Below are positions 7,816-15,001 of a stretch of 64,000 bases of DNA, piece after piece. Source of the stretch: Ornithinibacillus salinisoli. GTDB taxonomy: Bacteria; Bacillota; Bacilli; Bacillales; Amphibacillaceae. The notes under the pieces were generated by a model. That model was not told where the DNA came from, did no database searches, and saw only the letters and a program-made list of their open reading frames with translations. Location of the stretch: the NCBI RefSeq assembly GCF_042682545.1, contig NZ_JBHUHQ010000002.1, one strand, 5' to 3'. Position 1 is the first letter of the stretch; each line of letters begins with the position of its first letter. Both the position numbers and the translations under genes were made by a program.

Positions 7816-8343
7816 TTAATACCAAGGTAATACACTTAATGCAGTTAATGCTGCTAATGGTAATACAAGTCTACGGAACCTTCTTCTAGGACCGTAAAAT
7901 CCAGGGTATCCATAGCCTGGATAGCCATAACCCGGATATCCATAGCCATATCCGAAACCATACCGAGTGTCGTCATTACGCATACCTTGGGACATTCCTT
8001 GTTGTGGCATTCCTTGTGGTATACCTTGTTGCGGCATTCCTTGTTGTGGCATTCCCTGCGGTATACCTTGTTGCGGCATTCCTTGTTGTGGCATTCCCTG
8101 TGGTATACCTTGTTGCGGCATTCCTTGTTGTGGCATTCCCTGTGACATACCTTGGGGCATCATTCCTTGTGGCATAGTTTGTGCAGATGGATCAGTGCTA
8201 TCTATAGGAACTGCGATATAGACATATTCATCGTCTAATCCAGTAATAATTCCGTCAACTTGTGATCCATCATTAATTTCAGCTAAAACATACGAATGCA
8301 TATGCGTTTTACATAAATCGTACATATGTTTATGTTTGTGCAT
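7816..8343 (-). CDS. LSm-like N-terminus with MPQQG/IPQG tandem repeats and GYGYP tail
   Basis: This 175-residue protein has three parts. Residues 1-50 include HSYVLAEINDGSQVDG, a strand pattern like a small LSm-type domain and similar to short spore or coat-associated bacillar proteins. Residues 57-121 are low-complexity, with three exact 14-residue units built from MPQQG, MPQQG and IPQG. Residues 128-150 are GYGYP repeats, followed by the basic segment PRRRFRRLVLPLAALTAL and a hydrophobic end. A strong GAGGAGG ribosome site precedes the ATG. The composition suggests a structural or surface protein, perhaps of the spore coat; this is inference. The long cysteine-rich frame on the opposite strand is only its shadow. 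Confidence 0.8.
   Translation of the reverse strand: MHKHKHMYDLCKTHMHSYVLAEINDGSQVDGIITGLDDEYVYIAVPIDSTDPSAQTMPQGMMPQGMSQGMPQQGMPQQGIPQGMPQQGMPQQGIPQGMPQQGMPQQGIPQGMPQQGMSQGMRNDDTRYGFGYGYGYPGYGYPGYGYPGFYGPRRRFRRLVLPLAALTALSVLPWY
8011..8136 (-). repeat. Three tandem 42-bp coding repeats
   Basis: Three in-frame 42-bp units encode MPQQGMPQQGIPQG (residues 70-111 of the LSm-like protein), with partial units on each side. Differences between units are mostly single third-position changes, so the array probably expands and contracts by slippage without breaking the frame. Confidence 0.9.
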
Positions 8344-8450
8344 TTTACCAGCCTCCTCACCAACAGACTATTCAGATGCCTAGGGAAAGGTGACAGACGC
8401 GGAGTTTACAAAATACAAAAAGAATTATAGTGAAATAGGAGGAATCTTCT

Positions 8451-9269
8451 GTGGAAGAATTATGGGTATTAATAAAGTATGTTATTTTAGGAACAATTCA
8501 AGGAATAACAGAACCAATTCCAATATCATCAAGTGGTCATTTAGTCATTTTACGTGATCTTTTTGGACCGGATATTATTGCCGAAGGTTTATCTTTTGAG
8601 ATTTTTGTTAACTTCGGTTCGTTGATTGCCGTTCTTCTCGTTTACCGAAAAGATATTATTCGATTAGTGAAAAACGGTTTTCGTTATATCGTTACAAGAG
8701 ACACTGATGCACAAAGCGATTTCAGATTTATTGTATTTTTAGTTATCGCAACGATACCTACTGGAATTATTGGCTTCCTATTAGAAGATAAAATTGGTGA
8801 CCTTAGCCGAGCGTTAACGGTTGGAATTACCTTACTAATTACAGGTGCTGCACTTTGGATTATTCGAAACTTACGTGGAAATAAAAATGACGGTGAAATT
8901 ACCGTAAAGGACGCTTTAATCGTTGGACTTGCCCAATCTGTTGCATTAATTCCAGGAATTAGTAGGTCAGGTGCTACCATTGTTGCTGCAATGTTGCTTG
9001 GCATGAAACAAGAAACAGCATTACGCTTTTCATTTCTACTATACATTCCAGTAAGTTTAGGCTTAGGAATTCTTTCTATTGGTGACATGATAACAGATCC
9101 AGATATGAATACATTGATGGTACCATATCTATTAGCGTTTATGGCAACAATCATTGCTACTTATTTTGCATTAAAATGGTTTATGAACATTATGGCAAGA
9201 GGGAATTTAAAATACTTTGCTTTTTACTGTTTTATCGTCGGTATATTGGTCATATTGTTCTTACGTTAA
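8451..9269 (+). CDS. uppP: Undecaprenyl-diphosphatase (BacA family)
   Basis: An integral membrane phosphatase that recycles undecaprenyl diphosphate to the monophosphate lipid carrier for peptidoglycan and teichoic-acid synthesis; its activity gives bacitracin tolerance. The 272 residues have about eight membrane segments. Active-site signatures are intact: Glu21 and His30 in EPIPISSSGHL, and Arg172 in PGISRSGAT. The start is GTG, preceded by AGGAGG at eight bases. It stands alone, ending at a long palindromic terminator shared with the convergent yitW gene. Confidence 0.96.
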   Translation: MEELWVLIKYVILGTIQGITEPIPISSSGHLVILRDLFGPDIIAEGLSFEIFVNFGSLIAVLLVYRKDIIRLVKNGFRYIVTRDTDAQSDFRFIVFLVIATIPTGIIGFLLEDKIGDLSRALTVGITLLITGAALWIIRNLRGNKNDGEITVKDALIVGLAQSVALIPGISRSGATIVAAMLLGMKQETALRFSFLLYIPVSLGLGILSIGDMITDPDMNTLMVPYLLAFMATIIATYFALKWFMNIMARGNLKYFAFYCFIVGILVILFLR

Positions 9270-9316
9270 AAAAAGTGCCAGGCACTTGTCAATATTTGAC
9301 AAGTGCCTGGCACCCT
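9270..9316. terminator. Long perfect palindrome, bidirectional terminator
   Basis: The arm GTGCCAGGCACTTGTCA (9275-9291) is perfectly complemented at 9297-9313 around a six-base loop, with an A run before and a T run after. It lies between the convergent uppP and yitW genes. The internal GTGCCAGGCAC is itself palindromic. From memory this sequence recurs in related bacilli, so it may be a dispersed repeat recruited as a terminator. Confidence 0.85.
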
Positions 9317-9321
9317 TTTAA

Positions 9322-9633
9322 TCAATCTGGTATACCTAAGGCTATTTTTGCATAGCGTGACATTCTTTCTTTGCCCCATGGTGGGCTCCAAACGATATCT
9401 ACTTTAACTTCTTTTACTTCTGGAATATCAGATACTGCTCTTTTTACGTCTGACTCAATATGAGCAGAAAGTGGGCACCCCATTGCAGTGAGTGTCATTG
9501 TAACTGTACATAGACCCTCATCATTTAAATCTACATCATATATTAAACCAAGGTTAACGATATCAATACCTAGTTCTGGGTCAATTACATTTTCTAATGC
9601 ACCCATTAAATTCTCTTTTAACGCTTCATCCAT
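9322..9633 (-). CDS. yitW: MIP18/PaaD-like Fe-S assembly factor YitW
   Basis: This 103-residue protein belongs to the DUF59/MIP18 family, which helps mature iron-sulfur proteins, like SufT and PaaD. Family signatures are VIDPELGIDIVNLGLIYDV near the start and the conserved cysteine of TAMGCPLS. The ATG at 9633 is chosen because AAAGGAGG lies nine bases before it; the upstream in-frame ATG at 9654 precedes that ribosome site. The linked yitV and yitU genes match B. subtilis order. It is likely cytosolic; the partner proteins are unknown. Confidence 0.88.
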   Translation of the reverse strand: MDEALKENLMGALENVIDPELGIDIVNLGLIYDVDLNDEGLCTVTMTLTAMGCPLSAHIESDVKRAVSDIPEVKEVKVDIVWSPPWGKERMSRYAKIALGIPD

Positions 9634-9703
9634 GACCTCATCCTCCTTTACCATTCATAGTTTAATTTAAACATATTTCTCCAATATTTTAAAATGATTT
9701 TCA

Positions 9704-10471
9704 TCACATTTGCAAATGCTTCTCAAACCATTTCACTGTTTCTAATATAGCGAATCTCGTTACTTTATGATCTTGATTAGCTTCTTTTAAGAAAGCAATA
9801 TTTGCTTCGTTATCATATAACTTTTTTACATCTTCATAAAACGTATAGGAGTGATCAAAAGGTACAGTTGGGTCATTACCACCATGCCAAAACAATAATG
9901 GCCGCTCATTAAGTTTCTCTGGTTGCAATGATAAATCAAATTGCTCTAATTGCACATAAAGTTGTTCGATCTCATCATCCGTAATAGGTAAATCTCCTGT
10001 CTTCTTGAAACTGCTTACCAATGTTTTGGCATAAGTAGTTATTTTAGGTGAACCCATTAAAATAACAGCAGTTTTAATCCATGGATATTGTGTTAAAGCT
10101 GCAGAGGTTGTTATACCTCCCATACTTGTACCAGCGACACCAAATTTTTCATTCAAAATTAAACCATTTTCATCTAAGTAATTTTTAATATCATTTAATT
10201 CTTTTACATTCTGCATGACAATATCCCAAAACGAAACTTGTAATTTCAAATTGGAAATATCTACTTCTCGTTCTCCATGATACTTACTGTCCGGCATTAC
10301 AACCCGATAGCCTTTTTCAGCTAATAAGTAAGCAATTGGCAAGTTATGCTCTTTCGCACTTGTAAACCCATGAAAATAGGTAACAACTGGTAGAGGTTCA
10401 TCTTTTTTAGCAGCATCTACTACGATTAAGCTTGCAATGTTATGTATCGTTTCTTTATATACGCCAATCAT
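9704..10471 (-). CDS. yitV: Alpha/beta-hydrolase (esterase) YitV
   Basis: A 255-residue alpha/beta-hydrolase related to prolyl-oligopeptidase/dienelactone hydrolase esterases. The nucleophile elbow is GTSMGG with Ser116. An oxyanion-type YFHGFTS lies at residues 32-38. The acid is probably in GGNDPTVPFDHS, and the C-terminal histidine in NQDHKVT. There is no signal peptide, so it acts in the cytosol. The natural substrate is unknown. It lies 70 bases upstream of yitW on the same strand and divergent from yitU, the order known in B. subtilis. Confidence 0.85.
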   Translation of the reverse strand: MIGVYKETIHNIASLIVVDAAKKDEPLPVVTYFHGFTSAKEHNLPIAYLLAEKGYRVVMPDSKYHGEREVDISNLKLQVSFWDIVMQNVKELNDIKNYLDENGLILNEKFGVAGTSMGGITTSAALTQYPWIKTAVILMGSPKITTYAKTLVSSFKKTGDLPITDDEIEQLYVQLEQFDLSLQPEKLNERPLLFWHGGNDPTVPFDHSYTFYEDVKKLYDNEANIAFLKEANQDHKVTRFAILETVKWFEKHLQM

Positions 10472-10601
10472 ATAACTAAATTCCTCTCATCGTAAATTTG
10501 TCTCTACATACATCATAATACTTTTTTTACCATTAGCAAAAGAATTATTCTTTACTTCTTTCGTAATCCCTTATAAACTAAAGAAATACGAGGTGAAATA
10601 G

Positions 10602-11444
10602 ATGGAAAATAAACAACATTTAATAGCTTTAGATTTAGATGGAACACTACTTTCAGATCACAAAGAAATTAGCCAGAAAAACAAACAAATTATTTTTCAG
10701 GCCATGAAACAAGGACACATTGTCGTCATTGCTACCGGAAGACCTCATCGAGCTAGTATTCAATATTACCATGAGTTAGGTTTGAAGACTCCTATGGTTA
10801 ATTTCAATGGCGCTCTGATCCATCATCCAACAGATAAGAAATGGGATGCTTTACACAATCCGATGCCAAAACGAACCGCCCTTACAGTTGTAGAAGCATG
10901 TTACGACCTAGATGTACATAACATTTTAGCGGAAGTAAAAGATGACGTATATTTAGATCGATATGATGAAGCAATTATTGATTTATTCCAACATGTTGGG
11001 CATGAAGAATCACCTTTTACAATTGGTAACTTAAAAAGCCATTTAACAGAAGATCCGACTTCCCTACTTATTCATCCAAAAGAAGATGAAAAGCATATTC
11101 AAGATCTTCGAAGACATTTGACGGATTATCATGCCGAAGTTATTGAACACCGCAAATGGGGTGCTCCTTGGAATATCATAGAAATTGTTAAAAAAGGCAT
11201 GAATAAAGCTGTCGGGTTACAAAAAATTGCTCAGTATTATCATATCCCAAAAGAACGGATAATTGCATTTGGAGATGAGGATAATGACTTAGAAATGATT
11301 GAATATGCAGGTGTTGGTGTTGCCATGGGAAATGCAATCGATGAACTTAAAACTATTGCAAAACATATAACCAATACCAATGAACAAGACGGAATAGGAA
11401 CTTTCTTAGAAACTTACCTTAAATTAGAATCACACACATATTAA
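10602..11444 (+). CDS. yitU: Cof-type HAD-IIB phosphatase YitU
   Basis: A 280-residue HAD hydrolase of the Cof/IIB class, which removes phosphate from small phosphorylated metabolites; B. subtilis YitU can act on a flavin precursor phosphate. Motif I is ALDLDGTLL with Asp11 and Asp13. Motif II is ATGRP. Motif III is the lysine of KKGMNKAVGL. Motif IV is FGDEDNDLEMI. The C2-type cap lies between about residues 85 and 190. It is followed on the same strand by two small genes and is divergent from yitV. Confidence 0.88.
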   Translation: MENKQHLIALDLDGTLLSDHKEISQKNKQIIFQAMKQGHIVVIATGRPHRASIQYYHELGLKTPMVNFNGALIHHPTDKKWDALHNPMPKRTALTVVEACYDLDVHNILAEVKDDVYLDRYDEAIIDLFQHVGHEESPFTIGNLKSHLTEDPTSLLIHPKEDEKHIQDLRRHLTDYHAEVIEHRKWGAPWNIIEIVKKGMNKAVGLQKIAQYYHIPKERIIAFGDEDNDLEMIEYAGVGVAMGNAIDELKTIAKHITNTNEQDGIGTFLETYLKLESHTY

Positions 11445-11562
11445 TTGCTATATTTTTAAACCTATGCCGTATATTTCCTACAATATTAACAAGAAAATAA
11501 ACCATACTAGCTAGTGAACGTAACGTAACATTACGTTCACTTATTTGTTGGGAGGAATCTTC

Positions 11563-11712
11563 TTGGGCAAAAACAGTAAATCAAGACGATTTAGTCAACA
11601 AAGTGCTGATTCTGTAAAAAAGCATGACGAGAAATTCCCTTATCGATCACGCTTTACGGATGCTGAGCGTAAAGCAGATGAAGCAGATCACCACACGCTA
11701 GGAGGGTTTTAG
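11563..11712 (+). CDS. Small basic/charged hypothetical protein (49 aa)
   Basis: A TTG-initiated frame preceded by GGGAGG at the right distance encodes 49 residues, beginning MGKNSKSRRFSQQSADSV and ending DHHTLGGF. It is hydrophilic, with no membrane segment. Its stop codon directly abuts the ATG of the DUF3813 gene, whose ribosome site (GGAGGG) lies in its last codons, so the two are translationally linked. I do not recognise the family. Codon quality, a strong ribosome site and the tight junction support a real gene. Confidence 0.7.
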   Translation: MGKNSKSRRFSQQSADSVKKHDEKFPYRSRFTDAERKADEADHHTLGGF

Positions 11713-11913
11713 ATGGCCAACGGTAATGGAAATAACTTATTACAACAAGCAATGAATGCTGTCAATCGTTTAACGAACAATAACCAAGCAAATCAACAAG
11801 ATAAGCAAGCTGCACACAGTGCAATTCAAGCTGCATATAACGATGCTTCCCCTGAAGAAAAGCAACAGTTACAGCAGTTAGAACAACAATTGCAGAACCA
11901 CCAGCTTAGCTAA
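11713..11913 (+). CDS. DUF3813 family small protein
   Basis: A 66-residue glutamine- and asparagine-rich helical protein (MANGNGNNLLQQAMNAVNRL at the start, EEKQQLQQLEQQLQ near the end). It resembles the DUF3813 proteins commonly found beside yitU in Bacillaceae. No catalytic motif is visible and its function is unknown. It abuts the upstream 49-residue gene and is followed by a terminator. Confidence 0.7.
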   Translation: MANGNGNNLLQQAMNAVNRLTNNNQANQQDKQAAHSAIQAAYNDASPEEKQQLQQLEQQLQNHQLS

Positions 11914-11988
11914 ACCTCCGTATACTTGTGATGGTAATATCTAATTCATTGATAGTGATGAAACAGAATTTACTGAAAGCAAGTATTA

Positions 11989-12030
11989 GAAAAGATGTCC
12001 AACTATAGGGCATCTTTTCTTTTTTCTTTT
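11989..12030 (+). terminator. Terminator after the DUF3813 gene
   Basis: AAAAGATGTCC and GGGCATCTTTT form a stem with one mismatch around a seven-base loop, followed by a T-rich run. Confidence 0.8.
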
Positions 12031-12082
12031 CATTATATCTGCTAATATGTAAGTATATAAGGAATTATAGGAGGGATTAAAT

Positions 12083-12346
12083 ATGGGAGTTAGAGCAGAA
12101 GCTACACCAAATCCTAATGCATTAAAATTCACGACAGATAAGTTAATTTTTGAAGGAACAAATAGCTTTTCCATTCGTGCAGGAGAAACATCGGAACATG
12201 AAATCATGAATGAAATGATGAAACTTGAAGGAGTCGATACTGTTTTTGGGTATCAAAACTTCATCACTGTTAATAAACAATTTGATGTGGAATGGGATGA
12301 ATTAACACAGAAAGTAATGGAAGTATTTGAAAAATACGGCTATTAA
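12083..12346 (+). CDS. Nfu/NifU N-terminal-domain protein
   Basis: An 87-residue protein starting MGVRAEATPNPNALKFTTDK, which is the signature of the Nfu_N domain found at the start of iron-sulfur scaffold proteins such as NFU1. Here the domain stands alone without the C-terminal CxxC scaffold, and the protein has no cysteine, so it cannot hold a cluster by itself. An accessory role in Fe-S assembly is inferred; the yitW-type factor lies close by. AGGAGG lies eight bases before the ATG. Confidence 0.85.
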   Translation: MGVRAEATPNPNALKFTTDKLIFEGTNSFSIRAGETSEHEIMNEMMKLEGVDTVFGYQNFITVNKQFDVEWDELTQKVMEVFEKYGY

Positions 12347-12370
12347 TAATTCATACATACCAATTAAGAA

Positions 12371-12508
12371 AAGCGCAAGCGCCCGTTTAGAGACGTACGG
12401 ACTGGACTGAGCCGTAGGAGATAAAGGAAACACGGCGACCTGCCGATGTTGACTTATCGTACGGAGGCGAGGGAAGTCTCGCTAGTCTCTGGGCGCTGGA
12501 GCTGGACA
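12371..12508. repeat. Structured dispersed repeat element
   Basis: A GC-richer block in AT-rich surroundings with nested complementary segments. The outer stem is GCGCCC (12379-12384) plus AGAGAC (12389-12394) against GTCTCT-GGGCGC (12485-12496). Inside, GTACG pairs with CGTAC (12458-12462), GCCGT (12411) with ACGGC (12432), and GCGAG (12467) with CTCGC (12478). It has no ORF. From memory, near-identical sequences recur in intergenic regions of Oceanobacillus-type genomes; only one copy is visible here. Confidence 0.7.
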
Positions 12509-12565
12509 TGGCTGTTCCTGCAATTGTTCAGAAATAAGCCAAATTTTATACTTTCTTATCTTTTG

Positions 12566-12594
12566 TAAAAAGACAGCATTTAAGCTGTCTTTTT
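12566..12594. terminator. Bidirectional terminator
   Basis: AAAAGACAGC and GCTGTCTTTT form a perfect stem with a six-base loop immediately past the stop of the minus-strand lipoprotein gene. It can also stop readthrough from the plus strand. Confidence 0.85.
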
Positions 12595-13001
12595 CAATTC
12601 ATATGTAAATCAATTGGTATATAATTTGGGTTAACCTTTTCTCCATTTTCTCTTTTACCATAAAGATGAAGGACAGGAATTTCTTCGTCTTTTATCATAT
12701 CATCGGTCAGTTCAACCTGAATGGTAAAGTCTCTCCAGTCATTTGCTCCATTCTCAAGCGTAACCTTCTCTTCTTCCCCAATTTGTGATTCACCAATATG
12801 AACACTGTAATAGAACTCCTGATTTACCGTATTAGCTTCACCTTTTAACGTTGCTACATTATCTTCCACAGTCACATCCATTTGTTGAAATTTAACCCTA
12901 GCTTGATCTTCTGATGTATTTCCAGCTTGATCAGGGTCAGCCTTTTCACTACAACCAAATAATGTCACAGCAATTAAAATTAATATAAATTTCTTCACCA
13001 T
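12594..13001 (-). CDS. Putative lipoprotein
   Basis: The chosen ATG at 13001 follows AGGGGGAG and gives 135 residues with a signal peptide MVKKFILILIAVTLFGC; Cys17 is the lipobox cysteine. A short acidic linker leads to a beta-rich domain (about residues 35-135). Its fold resembles small immunoglobulin-like or spore-germination-associated domains, but I cannot assign it. A longer frame starting at 13082 would overlap yitT and has no ribosome site. The gene begins seven bases after the yitT stop, so the two are probably co-transcribed. Confidence 0.75.
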   Translation of the reverse strand: MVKKFILILIAVTLFGCSEKADPDQAGNTSEDQARVKFQQMDVTVEDNVATLKGEANTVNQEFYYSVHIGESQIGEEEKVTLENGANDWRDFTIQVELTDDMIKDEEIPVLHLYGKRENGEKVNPNYIPIDLHMN

Positions 13002-13008
13002 ACTCCCC

Positions 13009-13851
13009 CTACTCTTTTCGAAAGAAACCAAAAATACCAGTTGTTTGTACAATATTTGTAAAAGCCTGTGGATCAACGTCACTTATTATTTTTTCTAAAT
13101 CATATAATTCATATCGAGTAATAACAAGATACATCATATTTTTGTCTTCTTTCGTATAAGCGCCTTTTGCAGGCAAAATCGTAATTCCACGAACCATTTT
13201 ATTATGAATCGCTCGTTGTAATTCATCTGCTTTGCGCGTAATAATCATAGCAGTTATTTTCTCATGACGGGTATGAATGGCGTCAATGACCCTAGTTGTT
13301 ACATATAAGGTCACTAATGTATAAAGCGCATTTTCTGGTTGATAAAGAAATCCAGCTAAAGCGATTATAACGGCATTTAACGATAGAAAATATACCCCGA
13401 TTGGCTTGTCCTTCATACGTGACAATACCATAGCTACAATATCCATTCCCCCGGTAGATGCACCAAACTTCAAAGTAATACCAACACCAACCCCGGAAAT
13501 TAATCCTCCAAATACAGCATTCAAAATAATATCCTGAGATAACTCAACTATCGGAATGATTTCTAAAAATAATGTGGTAAACAAAACTGATACAACACTG
13601 TAAATTGTAAAACCCTTTCCTACTTTAAACCAACCTAAGATCGCAACAGGTATATTAAGAATAAATAGCAAAATACCTGTTCCTATGCCAATACCTATAT
13701 AATCATTAAAAACACTCGAAATTAACTGTGCTGCACCCGTGAACCCACTTGCATACACATTGGCTCCAATTAAGAAAAAATTCAATGAAATTGCCCCAAA
13801 TAATGCGCCAAGTATAACTACTGCAATACGTTTTGCTTCTACTAAAAACAT
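13009..13851 (-). CDS. yitT: YitT family membrane protein (DUF161 + DUF2179)
   Basis: A 280-residue protein with about five membrane segments in the first 200 residues, including the conserved GANVYASGFTGAAQL and KFGASTGGMDIVA. It ends in a soluble DUF2179 domain (about 210-275; AIHNKMVRGITILPAKGAYT). The ATG at 13851 follows AAGGAGG and is preferred over a GTG seven codons upstream. The molecular role is unknown; the family is proposed to act in transport or signalling. Its neighbours yitU and yitS match the B. subtilis yit cluster. Confidence 0.87.
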   Translation of the reverse strand: MFLVEAKRIAVVILGALFGAISLNFFLIGANVYASGFTGAAQLISSVFNDYIGIGIGTGILLFILNIPVAILGWFKVGKGFTIYSVVSVLFTTLFLEIIPIVELSQDIILNAVFGGLISGVGVGITLKFGASTGGMDIVAMVLSRMKDKPIGVYFLSLNAVIIALAGFLYQPENALYTLVTLYVTTRVIDAIHTRHEKITAMIITRKADELQRAIHNKMVRGITILPAKGAYTKEDKNMMYLVITRYELYDLEKIISDVDPQAFTNIVQTTGIFGFFRKE

Positions 13852-14008
13852 AGCTGCCTCCTTATCTACCACTACTCTGCAATACTCTAGCTTTTCCTAT
13901 TCCTTATAATATTAATACAATATACGTTGAATATACTTTGACTAACTTCCCTTATAGCTATAAACTAAACGTAATAGAATTATTAAATAGGAATGAAGGT
14001 GAAGAGAT

Positions 14009-14866
14009 ATGACGATTAAAATTCTTGCTGATTCCGCAAGTGATTTATCAAAAGACCATTATAACGAATATGACATCGAAATGGTATCATTAACTGTTCA
14101 TTTGGATGAAAAAGATTATGAAGACGGTCAAACAATCTATCCTAAAACAGTATATGACGCAATGAGAGATGGAAAGGCTCCAAAAACTTCCCAGGTTTCA
14201 CCACAGACGTTTAAATCCGTATTTACTTCTTATGCCGAATCCAATCAACCATTGATTTATTTAGCTTTCTCATCTGAGTTATCGGGTACATATCAAACGG
14301 CAAAAATGATGGAACAGGAAGTAAAAGAAGAATTTCCAGAAGCACCAATCCATGTTGTTGATACAAAATGTGCTTCCCTTGGATATGGCTTAGTAGTTCT
14401 TGAAGCTGCCAAAATGGCAAAAGCGGGAAAATCAGTAGAAGAAATTCTTAATGATGCAACGAGACGTGCAACACATATGGAACATATTTTTACGGTAGAT
14501 GATCTAGAATATCTTTACCGTGGAGGACGAGTAAGTAAAACAGCTGCGTTTGTTGGTACTTTACTGAAGATCAAACCAATCCTGCATGTTGAAGCTGGAA
14601 AATTAATCCCTCTAGAGAAAATAAGAGGTTCGAAAAAATTATTTGGTCGAATGCTTGAATTAATGGAAGAGCGTGGAGGTAATTTTGAAAATCAAACGAT
14701 TGGTATTAGCCATGGTGATGATTTAGAACGCGCTAAACAACTTGCAGAAATGATCCAAGAAAAATTTGGAGTAAGTCAGATCGAGATCGAGATGGTAGGC
14801 TCTGCCATTGGAGCACATTCAGGTCCAGGAACTATTGCATTATTCTTTCTTAATAAGTCATTTTAA
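14009..14866 (+). CDS. yitS: DegV family fatty-acid-binding protein
   Basis: A 285-residue protein of the DegV/FakB family. These proteins hold a fatty acid in a deep pocket, and FakB members present it to the kinase FakA. Visible signatures are the N-terminal KILADSASDLSKD, SSELSGTYQTA (ligand loop), and YLYRGGRVSKTAAFVGTLLKIKPIL. The ribosome site GAAGGTGAAGAG precedes the ATG. No fakA-like kinase is nearby. The position beside yitT matches B. subtilis yitS. A terminator follows directly. Confidence 0.88.
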   Translation: MTIKILADSASDLSKDHYNEYDIEMVSLTVHLDEKDYEDGQTIYPKTVYDAMRDGKAPKTSQVSPQTFKSVFTSYAESNQPLIYLAFSSELSGTYQTAKMMEQEVKEEFPEAPIHVVDTKCASLGYGLVVLEAAKMAKAGKSVEEILNDATRRATHMEHIFTVDDLEYLYRGGRVSKTAAFVGTLLKIKPILHVEAGKLIPLEKIRGSKKLFGRMLELMEERGGNFENQTIGISHGDDLERAKQLAEMIQEKFGVSQIEIEMVGSAIGAHSGPGTIALFFLNKSF

Positions 14867-14879
14867 TTAGCTAAAAAAT

Positions 14880-14931
14880 ATTGAAAAAAGCTGATTCACC
14901 GGTATTTCCGCTGAATCAGCTTTTTTTTGAA
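14880..14931 (+). terminator. yitS terminator
   Basis: AAAAAGCTGATTCA and TGAATCAGCTTTTTTTT form a perfect 14-bp stem with a T-tail, just past the yitS stop. Confidence 0.9.
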
Positions 14932-15001
14932 ACAAAAATTGGAAAGCGGTCGTCTTAATGATAAAAGGGAACTAAAACCTTAAAGGATGAGGTGTAAAAA
15001 G

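Noticed and set aside
7967..8221. Cysteine- and proline-rich 84-residue frame on the plus strand
   Set aside because: It is the exact reverse reading of the MPQQG/IPQG repeats on the minus strand. It has no ribosome site, and its repeats simply mirror the real gene.
8684..9154. 156-residue frame antisense to uppP
   Set aside because: It lies wholly inside a well-supported conserved gene and shows no family features.
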